Of a stretch of 64,000 nucleotides of DNA, positions 44,126-51,449 are shown in pieces. Each line of letters begins with the position of its first letter. Position 1 is the stretch's first letter. The stretch lies in NCBI GenBank assembly GCA_964465145.1, contig CAYXJR010000014.1, positions 7,160 through 71,159 of the forward strand, in the 5' to 3' direction. The DNA comes from JAUVKA01 sp964465145. GTDB taxonomy: Bacteria; Bacteroidota; Bacteroidia; Bacteroidales; UBA12481. The notes under the pieces were generated by a model, which saw only the letters and a program-made list of their open reading frames with translations, made no database searches and was not told where the DNA came from. The position numbers were made by a program, and so were the translations under genes.

Positions 44126-47002
44126 ATGGAAACCCGCCATCAGACTGCCATAATCCTGCTTTCCGATATTCAGGAGTTCACCAAACTTGTCCGTGAGGAC
44201 GAGGAAAATGCTCTCACAATATTAAAACGGCATAAGGACGTATTTGAAAAATTAGTAGCTGCATTCAAGGGGAAGCTTATTCATCATCGTGATGATAAGT
44301 CTCTGGCCTATTTCAATTCTTCAGCCTCTGCAGTTAATTGCGCCCAGAAACTGCAAAAAGAATTGCAATCATGTTCCCCTGAGGTAATGCTGAGCATTGG
44401 ATTACACCGTGGGGAAATAATTATTGATGAAGAGAATGTTATTGGATCAAGTATTTCGGTTGTTTCTCATATTGAATCGATTGGATGCGCTGGTAGTATC
44501 ATGCTATCAACAGAGGTATATGAGCAATTAAAAGAAAAGAAGGGATTCAAATTTCAGTCTCTTGGATATTTCCAATTCGCAGACTTAAAAAGACCGATTG
44601 AGATATACGCACTTGCTAATGAGGGACTGGTAGTCCCTTCTATAGAAAGCTCTCGTACGAAAGGTAAACGGGTCAGCGCAAAAACATTAAGGGAACTGGG
44701 ATTGGAAGAAGAAAATAAAGCCAGTATTTGGCGATTGTTATGGAAAAGAGGAGTGCCTCAGGTTTTAATTGGATATATTGTCGGTACCTGGACAATTATT
44801 CAGTTTGTCGATTGGGCAATAAGCCGATATCAAATATCAAACTACTGGACGGATGTTTTATTGGTCTTGTTCCTGACTTTAATCCCTTCTGTTTTGCTTT
44901 TTGTGTACAACAAAGAAAGGATAGCTAAAGGAAAGCTTAAACTGGTAGATAAAATTACTTTCCCTTCAAACATTCTTCTTACTTCAATTCTTATAACCAT
45001 AACTCTTAATACATCACCTGAATTAAAAGAAAAAGAACGAGAAGCCTGGGCTGAAGACAAAGCTCCATTAATAATTCAGGAATTGGTGGATAAGGGGAAA
45101 TCTTGGGATGCATTTCATGTTTTGGAAGAAGCTGCGGGGTATATTGGGAATAGCATAAATTTAAAGAATTATGAATCTGAATTAGTAACAATTATGAGCT
45201 GTAATTCAGAACCCAAAGGAGTCTCGATATATAGAAAGCCTTTCAACGCTAATGATAGTGCCTATTTATTCATTGGAAAAACTCCAATTTTAAATAAAAA
45301 AATTTATAAGGGAGCTACTGCATGGATGTATACATTGCCAGGATATGATACAATATTAACTTTAAACTACGCATATGAATTCACTGATACAGTAACATTA
45401 AATTTCAAATTGACCAAAATTGAAGATTCTGAACCTGGGATGATACATTTCCCAGCTTCGAATTTATCAATTCGCATTCCTGGAATAGATCATATTGAAC
45501 GTCAGCCTCTTAACGAATTTCTTGTTGATAAGTTTGAAGTAACAAATAAGGAATATAAAAAATTCGTAGATGGAGGTGGTTATTCAAATAATATTTATTG
45601 GAAGAATGCATTTATTAAAGATGGGAGAGAAATCCCTTTTGATGAAGCTATCAATAGCTTTAAAGATAAAATAGGGAAAATAGGCCCTAAAGATTGGGAA
45701 TCAGGTGACTTTCCTCCAGGGAAAGAACGTTTTCCAGTTACAGGAATTTCCTGGTATGAGGCTGCTGCTTATGCGGAATTTGTAAATAAAAGTCTACCTA
45801 CTCTTTACCATTGGAATCGAATTGCATCAACTTATTTGGGAAATCTAATAACACCTCTAAGTAATTTTTCCTCAGAAGGATTGGCTCCAGTGGGTCATTA
45901 TAAAGGTATGGGTTACCTGGGGACATACGATATAGCTGGGAATGCCAGAGAATGGTGCTTCAATTCCAGTAATAGAAACGGAGAGCGTTTTATTTTGGGA
46001 GGAGCTTACAATGATATAGATTATGCGTTTACAGATGCAGGGACAGCTGATCCATGGAGCAGGTTAAGTCTTAATGGTTTCCGATGTATTAAATACCTTG
46101 GTGAAAACGAAAATCAAGAAACTCTAGAAAATCAGATTGATTTCTATTATAGAGATTTCAGAAATGAAATATTAGCAACTGATCAACAATTTGAATTAAT
46201 AGAGCAACAGTATAACTATGACAGAACTCCTTTAAATGCTAATGTTGAAAAGATACAGGTATCTTCTGATCATTGGACATTAGAAAAAGTAATATTTGAT
46301 GCCGCATATGAAAATGATAAAATAATAGCCTACTTATTTTTACCAACTCAAGGAACACCACCTTTTCAGACTGTCATATATTTCCCAGGTTCTGGCTCAT
46401 TATTTAAAAGACAGTTTGATCCTGAAGACGATTGGGAAATAAAAAGGTTGGATTTTATTATTAAGCAAGGACGAGCTGTGCTGTTTCCAATTTATTATGG
46501 CACGTACGAAAGGGGCCGTGAAATTAAATCAGATTATCCAGATGAAACATTTTTCTATAAGGAGTTTATAATAAAACTTGGTAAGGATTTACGCAGAAGC
46601 ATTGATTATCTAGATACTAAAGAAGTTATTGATAAAGATAATATGGGATATTATGGCTATAGTTGGGGAGCAGCCCTAGGGCCATTAATGGGTGCTATTG
46701 AAGATCGATTAAAATGTTTAATCTTAGCTTGTGGAGGGTTGTACCATCAACCAGCTCAAAAAGAAGTTGATATAGTAAATTTTGTTTCCCATGTGAGTCA
46801 GCCAGTACTCATGGTCAATAGCAAACAAGATATGTTCTTTCCAATGAATTCATCACAAATACCAATGTTCGAGTTGCTGGGTACTGATACTGAGCGTAAG
46901 CTTCACAATGTGTATGATGTTTCTAGTCATATTATTCCGAGAAATATATTATCAAGGGATATCAAATATTGGTTAGATACTTATTTGGGGGAGATTAAAT
47001 AA
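44126..47002 (+). CDS. Cyclase-like / PEGA / formylglycine-enzyme-like / alpha-beta hydrolase fusion protein
   Basis: The 958 residues join several domains. About 1–165: class III nucleotide cyclase-like, with metal aspartates D14 (ILLSDIQEFT) and D57 (HHRDDKSLAYF), but the usual Asn and Arg of the substrate site are S111 and H115. About 210–296: three hydrophobic segments (GVPQVLIGYIVGTWTIIQFV first). About 358–430: PEGA-like. About 440–657: SUMF1/FGE-like (DKFEVTNKEYKKFVDGGGY, GISWYEAAAYAEF, GTYDIAGNAREWC, LNGFRCIKY). About 715–958: hydrolase with S846 (GYYGYSWGAA), D902 and H935. Similar chains with a Ser/Thr kinase at the front are known as bacterial receptor-like proteins; here a cyclase-like domain takes that place. 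The gene looks A+T-rich from about 44.9 kb and lies alone between tRNA-Asn and its partial copy, suggesting transfer. Confidence 0.82.
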   Translation: METRHQTAIILLSDIQEFTKLVREDEENALTILKRHKDVFEKLVAAFKGKLIHHRDDKSLAYFNSSASAVNCAQKLQKELQSCSPEVMLSIGLHRGEIIIDEENVIGSSISVVSHIESIGCAGSIMLSTEVYEQLKEKKGFKFQSLGYFQFADLKRPIEIYALANEGLVVPSIESSRTKGKRVSAKTLRELGLEEENKASIWRLLWKRGVPQVLIGYIVGTWTIIQFVDWAISRYQISNYWTDVLLVLFLTLIPSVLLFVYNKERIAKGKLKLVDKITFPSNILLTSILITITLNTSPELKEKEREAWAEDKAPLIIQELVDKGKSWDAFHVLEEAAGYIGNSINLKNYESELVTIMSCNSEPKGVSIYRKPFNANDSAYLFIGKTPILNKKIYKGATAWMYTLPGYDTILTLNYAYEFTDTVTLNFKLTKIEDSEPGMIHFPASNLSIRIPGIDHIERQPLNEFLVDKFEVTNKEYKKFVDGGGYSNNIYWKNAFIKDGREIPFDEAINSFKDKIGKIGPKDWESGDFPPGKERFPVTGISWYEAAAYAEFVNKSLPTLYHWNRIASTYLGNLITPLSNFSSEGLAPVGHYKGMGYLGTYDIAGNAREWCFNSSNRNGERFILGGAYNDIDYAFTDAGTADPWSRLSLNGFRCIKYLGENENQETLENQIDFYYRDFRNEILATDQQFELIEQQYNYDRTPLNANVEKIQVSSDHWTLEKVIFDAAYENDKIIAYLFLPTQGTPPFQTVIYFPGSGSLFKRQFDPEDDWEIKRLDFIIKQGRAVLFPIYYGTYERGREIKSDYPDETFFYKEFIIKLGKDLRRSIDYLDTKEVIDKDNMGYYGYSWGAALGPLMGAIEDRLKCLILACGGLYHQPAQKEVDIVNFVSHVSQPVLMVNSKQDMFFPMNSSQIPMFELLGTDTERKLHNVYDVSSHIIPRNILSRDIKYWLDTYLGEIK

Positions 47003-47091
47003 TGAAATTTTCGCCATACCAATAAAGGTGATTCCTGAAATTAGCCTTATTTGTTTAATATTCCACAAAACCCAATCCATCTGGCTTGCAC

Positions 47092-47119
47092 GTAGAGACA
47101 GATCATGATCTGTCTCTAC
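47092..47119. repeat. 28-bp perfect palindrome
   Basis: The half-site GTAGAGACAGATCA is followed directly by its exact complement in reverse. The palindrome lies 8 bases from the 3' end of tRNA-Asn and about 90 bases after the fusion gene. Such GTAGxGAC...GTCxCTAC palindromes occur as dispersed repeats in some bacteria. As RNA it would form a strong hairpin on either strand and could end both transcripts. Confidence 0.8.
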
Positions 47120-47127
47120 AATATGTG

Positions 47128-47201
47128 CGCTCCATCCTGGACTCGAACCAGGGACCCTCTGATTAACAGTCAGATGCTCTAACCAACTGAGCTAATGAAG
47201 C
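47128..47201 (-). tRNA. tRNA-Asn (anticodon GTT)
   Basis: The 74 bases fold as a tRNA: acceptor stem GCTTCAT/ATGGAGC, D-arm with AGCTCAGTTGGTTAGAGC, anticodon stem TCTGA/TCAGA around CTGTTAA (anticodon GTT), variable loop, and T-arm with GGTTCGAGTCC. The discriminator base is G and CCA is not encoded in the gene. A -7 element lies 14 bases upstream. Its 3' end is duplicated at 43946–43969. Confidence 0.97.
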
Positions 47202-47215
47202 GTTTCAAGCGGATG

Positions 47216-47223
47216 CAAAAATA
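47216..47223 (-). promoter_or_regulatory. TAnnTTTG -7 element of the tRNA-Asn gene
   Basis: On the minus strand TATTTTTG ends 14 bases before the 5' base of tRNA-Asn and fits the Bacteroidota -7 consensus. Confidence 0.5.
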
Positions 47224-47393
47224 ATGCTTTATTTTAAAACACCAAAATATCCCCTGAAATCCTTGTGAAATAAGGAATCTTTATGTTTGACCTTAATAGG
47301 GATTCCCGAAAACTTGAGCATCGATGAGGCTCTTGAAAATCCACCGTTTTTTAAAACGAGCAAGGTTTGAGCAAGGTTTTTATCCGGTTAATG

Positions 47394-47702
47394 TTAGACG
47401 AGCCTCAATCCAGATTCTAAAATTTGGTTAACCAACGGATTATCAGATGTAAATTCTGAATGATTGAAGGAATGAGGTTCAATAATAGTTTCTTTGGAAT
47501 TCCTAAGGATCATCAACAAAACCTCGGTTTCGAAACTTTTGGAATCATCAGATAGAACTATGGTAATATCAATATCACTATCTGCGTGCATTGTGCCTTT
47601 TATAGCCGAGCCAAAAAGATAAGCCTCAGAAAAGTTGATCTTGTTCTTTTTTAACCTGTTAAGGTAATGGATGCTTATTCTTATAACAGACTCTTTATCC
47701 AT
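47394..47702 (-). CDS. MNT-type minimal nucleotidyltransferase
   Basis: The 102 residues have the hallmark of polymerase-beta-like minimal nucleotidyltransferases: YLFGSAIKGTMHADSDIDIT, that is GS followed nine residues later by DxD. MNT proteins usually act as antitoxins that AMPylate a HEPN toxin. No HEPN gene lies next to it on either side, so it is an orphan here. It sits just beyond the tRNA-Asn end of the accessory segment. Confidence 0.82.
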   Translation of the reverse strand: MDKESVIRISIHYLNRLKKNKINFSEAYLFGSAIKGTMHADSDIDITIVLSDDSKSFETEVLLMILRNSKETIIEPHSFNHSEFTSDNPLVNQILESGLRLV

Positions 47703-47801
47703 TCGCGTGTAAAATTGACCTTTGTTAGCAAAGCTGATACAAAATTTTGAACAAACAAAATCACTTCAAATCCATAATAAAATCTTCTAAAGAGAAATCA
47801 G

Positions 47802-47809
47802 TACCTTTG
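47802..47809 (+). promoter_or_regulatory. TAnnTTTG -7 element of the DUF4249-like gene
   Basis: TACCTTTG lies 21 bases before the ATG at 47831 and supports that start over the earlier ATG at 47747, which would lie upstream of the promoter. Confidence 0.5.
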
Positions 47810-47830
47810 AGTCTGTCTCCCCTTAACAAT

Positions 47831-48802
47831 ATGATTCTTATGCATTTGTTCAATCGTGGGTTAATCGCAGTACTCATTTTCTCCAGCGTTGCGTGTGAGA
47901 CTGATCCTGTGATTTATCTGGATCAACCTCCAATACCTGTTATTTATGGAATTTTTAATAATAATGATACTGTCCATTACCTCAAAGTTGGTAAAAGTTT
48001 CGGAGCAGAAAACGATCCCCTTGTCTCCGCTCAGGTCTATGATTCCCTGTTTTTTAATGATCTGGAAGTGAAGGTTCAAGTCACTGTGGATGGAAGAAAC
48101 CGTGAGATCGAATTGGTGGAAGATATTCCGAAAGAAGCAGGATTATTTCATTTTCCAGGGCAAAGATTATATCGTTTTGAAACTGATTCGCGAAATAAAT
48201 GGAGGCGCATTCAGGTAAAGGTTGGTATCCCCGCCCTGCCAACGGTTACCGGCATGGTCAACGCAGTAAACATTGGTGCCATTTCTACTCCCTTTGATGG
48301 CCAGCAATACATTTACCTGGTCCCCTCCAGCCCATGGCGAGTAATCTGGAGTGGCAATCCCTGGAATGAGATCGATGTGGCCTTTGAATTTATTGAAGAC
48401 CTCGGCGATTCGCTGTTTCAGTCGAAATGGGTGCATATACAAAACACCAACTATTTTGATTCGCCTCATGACCAATACCGTGAAATGAAAATAACCTACG
48501 ATGAATTCATCAGGGAGGTGCTGCTGCAAATTCCACCAAATGATTCAGTCGAACAAATTTTCTTCGGCAACATCTCCATAAATATTCACGGAGGAGATAA
48601 CAACATGGTTGAATACATGAAATACCTGAATGGTTATAATGATTTTAATATCCAGGGATTCTCCAACATTGAAAATGGCCTGGGGTTGCTCGCAAGCCGT
48701 TACACATTTACCCTGGATTCCCTGCACTTCGATTATCATTCGCGACAGACCCTCATGAATGAAAACAGGCTTAAAGTACTAAAGATCAGTCCGTGGAATT
48801 AA
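47831..48802 (+). CDS. DUF4249-like lipoprotein
   Basis: From the ATG at 47831 (or 47840) the protein has about 323 residues and starts with a lipoprotein signal (LIAVLIFSSVAC). The mature protein opens ETDPVIYLDQPPIPVIYGIF and continues NNNDTVHYLKVGKSF, as in DUF4249, a Bacteroidota outer-membrane lipoprotein family often placed near TonB-dependent receptors. None is adjacent. The rest is beta-rich. The in-frame extension to 47747 contains no signal-like residues. Its function is unknown. Confidence 0.7.
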   Translation: MILMHLFNRGLIAVLIFSSVACETDPVIYLDQPPIPVIYGIFNNNDTVHYLKVGKSFGAENDPLVSAQVYDSLFFNDLEVKVQVTVDGRNREIELVEDIPKEAGLFHFPGQRLYRFETDSRNKWRRIQVKVGIPALPTVTGMVNAVNIGAISTPFDGQQYIYLVPSSPWRVIWSGNPWNEIDVAFEFIEDLGDSLFQSKWVHIQNTNYFDSPHDQYREMKITYDEFIREVLLQIPPNDSVEQIFFGNISINIHGGDNNMVEYMKYLNGYNDFNIQGFSNIENGLGLLASRYTFTLDSLHFDYHSRQTLMNENRLKVLKISPWN

Positions 48803-48847
48803 TGCGCATAGCTCTCAGGATCATAGAGTTTTACTGATTCCTGGAAT

Positions 48848-49504
48848 CTACAACTGCATCTCCGGAATATCACCTTCCACTATTACGGGTGCTCCGGTTT
48901 TTTCTAAAATTTCTTCCACGCTCACTCCCGGGGCCCTTTCCAGTAGTTTGAAGCCTCTGTCGCTTACTTCTATAACCGCTAAATCAGTCACGATTTTTCT
49001 CACACAATTAATACCTGTTAAAGGAAGGGTACATACTGTTTTTAGCTTTGGGTTTCCAGCTCTGTCGGTATGGGTTGTTGCTACAATAATATTTTTAGCT
49101 GCCGCTACCAAATCCATTGCACCTCCCATTCCTTTCACCATTTTACCGGGAATTTTCCAGGAGGAAATATCCCCTTTATCTGTTACTTCAAAAGCACCCA
49201 GGACAGTAAGGTCGACATGACCACCGCGTATCATGGCAAAGCTGAGTGAAGAGTCGAAGAAGGAAGAACCAGCTATGGTTGTGACCGTTTGTTTTCCTGC
49301 ATTGATAAGATCAGGGTCAGCTTTACCTTTTTCAGGAAAGGGCCCTATACCCAATAATCCATTCTCCGACTGCAGCACAACTTCTATGTTTTCGGGAACA
49401 AAATTGGCAACCAAAGTTGGGATACCGATGCCAAGATTTACATAATAACCGTCTTTCAGCTCCTGGGCAGTTCTTTTTGCTATTCCGTTTTTATCCAGAC
49501 TCAT
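48848..49504 (-). CDS. scoB: 3-oxoacid CoA-transferase subunit B
   Basis: With subunit A it moves CoA from succinyl-CoA (or another donor) to acetoacetate. The 218 residues contain YVNLGIGIPTLVANFVP, the active-site glutamate motif VLQSENGLLGIGPFP and GGHVDLTVLGAFEVT. It is the last gene of the minus-strand catabolic run and lies 23 bases after subunit A. In this context it would activate the acetoacetate released by the HMG-CoA-lyase-like enzyme. Confidence 0.94.
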   Translation of the reverse strand: MSLDKNGIAKRTAQELKDGYYVNLGIGIPTLVANFVPENIEVVLQSENGLLGIGPFPEKGKADPDLINAGKQTVTTIAGSSFFDSSLSFAMIRGGHVDLTVLGAFEVTDKGDISSWKIPGKMVKGMGGAMDLVAAAKNIIVATTHTDRAGNPKLKTVCTLPLTGINCVRKIVTDLAVIEVSDRGFKLLERAPGVSVEEILEKTGAPVIVEGDIPEMQL

Positions 49505-49527
49505 TTCTTAAGTTTTTGATTTTAATA

Positions 49528-50220
49528 TTACCCACGTACTGTTTCAAACTCAATTCTTTTCTCGTAATCAACTCCCTGGAATATTCTTTGAACAAAAATT
49601 CCGGGTGTATGGATTTCGTTGGGATTAAGTTCACCCGCCTGAACTAATATTTCAACTTCGGCAATGGTAATTTTACCCGCCATCGCCATAACTTGATTAA
49701 AGTTATTGGCTGTTTCACTGTAAATCAGATTGCCCATGGTATCGCCTTTCCATGCTTTTACAACGGCAAAATCAGCCGTAAGGCCATATTCGAGCAAATG
49801 CATTTTCCCATTGAATTCTCTTGATTCCTTGCCCTCTCCCACTTCGGTTCCATAACCTGCTGGTACATAGAAAGCAGGAATCCCTGCCCCGCCGGCTCTA
49901 ATGCGTTCGGCCAACGTGCCCTGAGGGACCAAATCCACCTCCAGCTCACCAGACAAAAGCTGACGCTCAAACTCCATGTTTTCACCAACATAGGATGATA
50001 TCATTTTCTTGATCTGATGTTTCCTGAGTAATAGTCCAAGTCCAAAATCATCCACCCCGGCATTATTCGAAATACAGGTTAAATCAGTCAATTCGGAATC
50101 TACAAGAGCATTGATAGTATTTTCAGGAATACCACATAAACCAAAACCGCCAAGCATAAAAGTCTGTCCGTTTTGCATTCCTTCTATAGCCTCTTTTGCA
50201 TTCTTTACTACCTTATTCAT
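49528..50220 (-). CDS. scoA: 3-oxoacid CoA-transferase subunit A
   Basis: The 230 residues carry FMLGGFGLCGIPENTINALV, the CoA-binding signature of alpha subunits, followed by CISNNAGVDDFGLGLLL and the GGAGIPAFYVPAGYGTEV stretch. It forms the hetero-oligomer with subunit B directly downstream. A 68-base gap separates it from the acyl-CoA dehydrogenase gene, so it is probably part of the same run. Confidence 0.94.
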   Translation of the reverse strand: MNKVVKNAKEAIEGMQNGQTFMLGGFGLCGIPENTINALVDSELTDLTCISNNAGVDDFGLGLLLRKHQIKKMISSYVGENMEFERQLLSGELEVDLVPQGTLAERIRAGGAGIPAFYVPAGYGTEVGEGKESREFNGKMHLLEYGLTADFAVVKAWKGDTMGNLIYSETANNFNQVMAMAGKITIAEVEILVQAGELNPNEIHTPGIFVQRIFQGVDYEKRIEFETVRG

Positions 50221-50288
50221 ACGCTTAATATTTATTCCTTACCAAATTATTACTTATTCCTAAAATTCTCATATCAAAAACTATCTGG

Positions 50289-51434
50289 CTAGCAACCAAT
50301 AAGCCTTGAGATCACCAGGCGTTGTATTTCTGAAGTGCCTTCGCCAATTTGAAGCAAACGCTGGTCGCGATAAAATCTTTCAACGGCATAATCCTTCATC
50401 AGTCCATATCCACCATGCAATTGAACAGCTTCGTCAGCAACCTCTCTGGCAATTTCCGAACAATAAAGTTTCGACATTGCGGCCTCCTTAGCGTAAGGTT
50501 TTTCATTGTCTTTCAACCAGCAGGCTTTATAAAGAAGGTTTCTTGCCAGTTCGATTTTCATGGCCATATCAGCTAGTTTGAAAGCATTTATCTGAAACTT
50601 CGAAATAGGACTTCCAAATTGTTTGCGTTCTTTAGCGTAGTTCAGTGCCAGTTCATAAGCTCCCTGGGCACATCCAAGGCCCATTGCAGCAATAGACAGA
50701 CGTCCGCTGTCGAGGGTTGAAAGCATAATTCTAGAGCCTTGGCCAACCTGTCCAAGCAAGTTTTCTTTAGGAACCCGGCATTCATCAAAAAAAAGCTCAG
50801 AAGTATCAGAAGCACGCCACATCATTTTCCCATGCATGCTTAGCTGTTTGAATCCCTCAGTTCCACTTTCCAGCAAAATGGTGGTGAAACCTTTTTTGCC
50901 ATTCTCATCGCTTGTTACTGCCTGAACTGTGCACCCTTTCGATATTCTGGTTGAACCGTTGGTAATAAACACTTTGGATCCATTGATAATCCATTCCTCA
51001 CCCTCAAGTTTGGCAGTGGTTTTGGTTCCCCGCGAATCGGATCCTGCACCAGGTTCGGTGAGGCCAAAACTCCACAATGCATTTCCTGTGCATAACTGTG
51101 GCAGGTATTTCAACTTCTGACTTTCGGTACCATTCTCGTAAATAGGACCTATACCCAGAGAATTATGGGCAGCCAGAGTTGCTGCCTGTGACCCGTCAAT
51201 ACGGGCAATTTCTTCAACTGCTATGATGTAGGAAAGCGTATCCAGTCCCTGCCCGCCATATTTTTGTGGCAGGTTCATGCCGAATAAACCGAGTTCCCCC
51301 ATTTTCTTTGTCAGATCGTAGGAAAACACGGCTTTTTCATCCAGCTCTTGAGCTACCGGCTTAATCTCACGTTCAGCAAAATCTCTCACAGATTCCCTGA
51401 TCATGTTCTGTTCTTCGTTCAAATCAAAATTCAT
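50289..51434 (-). CDS. Acyl-CoA dehydrogenase
   Basis: The 381 residues have the FAD/acyl-CoA signatures ALWSFGLTEPGAGSDSRGTK and QLHGGYGLMKDYAVERFYRD. The C-terminal IGEGTSEIQRLVISR carries glutamate at the position that is the catalytic base in short- and medium-chain enzymes. Isovaleryl-CoA dehydrogenases usually have alanine or glycine there and use a glutamate elsewhere. The context (carboxylase, hydratase, lyase) suggests isovaleryl-CoA as substrate, the motif suggests a butyryl-CoA-type enzyme. It lies 15 bases after the carboxylase alpha gene. Confidence 0.9.
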   Translation of the reverse strand: MNFDLNEEQNMIRESVRDFAEREIKPVAQELDEKAVFSYDLTKKMGELGLFGMNLPQKYGGQGLDTLSYIIAVEEIARIDGSQAATLAAHNSLGIGPIYENGTESQKLKYLPQLCTGNALWSFGLTEPGAGSDSRGTKTTAKLEGEEWIINGSKVFITNGSTRISKGCTVQAVTSDENGKKGFTTILLESGTEGFKQLSMHGKMMWRASDTSELFFDECRVPKENLLGQVGQGSRIMLSTLDSGRLSIAAMGLGCAQGAYELALNYAKERKQFGSPISKFQINAFKLADMAMKIELARNLLYKACWLKDNEKPYAKEAAMSKLYCSEIAREVADEAVQLHGGYGLMKDYAVERFYRDQRLLQIGEGTSEIQRLVISRLIGC

Positions 51435-51449
51435 ATTTTTTTCTTGAAT

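Noticed and set aside
47282..47370. Plus-strand frame with GIPENLSIDEALENPPFF
   Set aside because: Short, no start and interrupted; it looks like the end of a lost gene at best, with nothing to confirm it.
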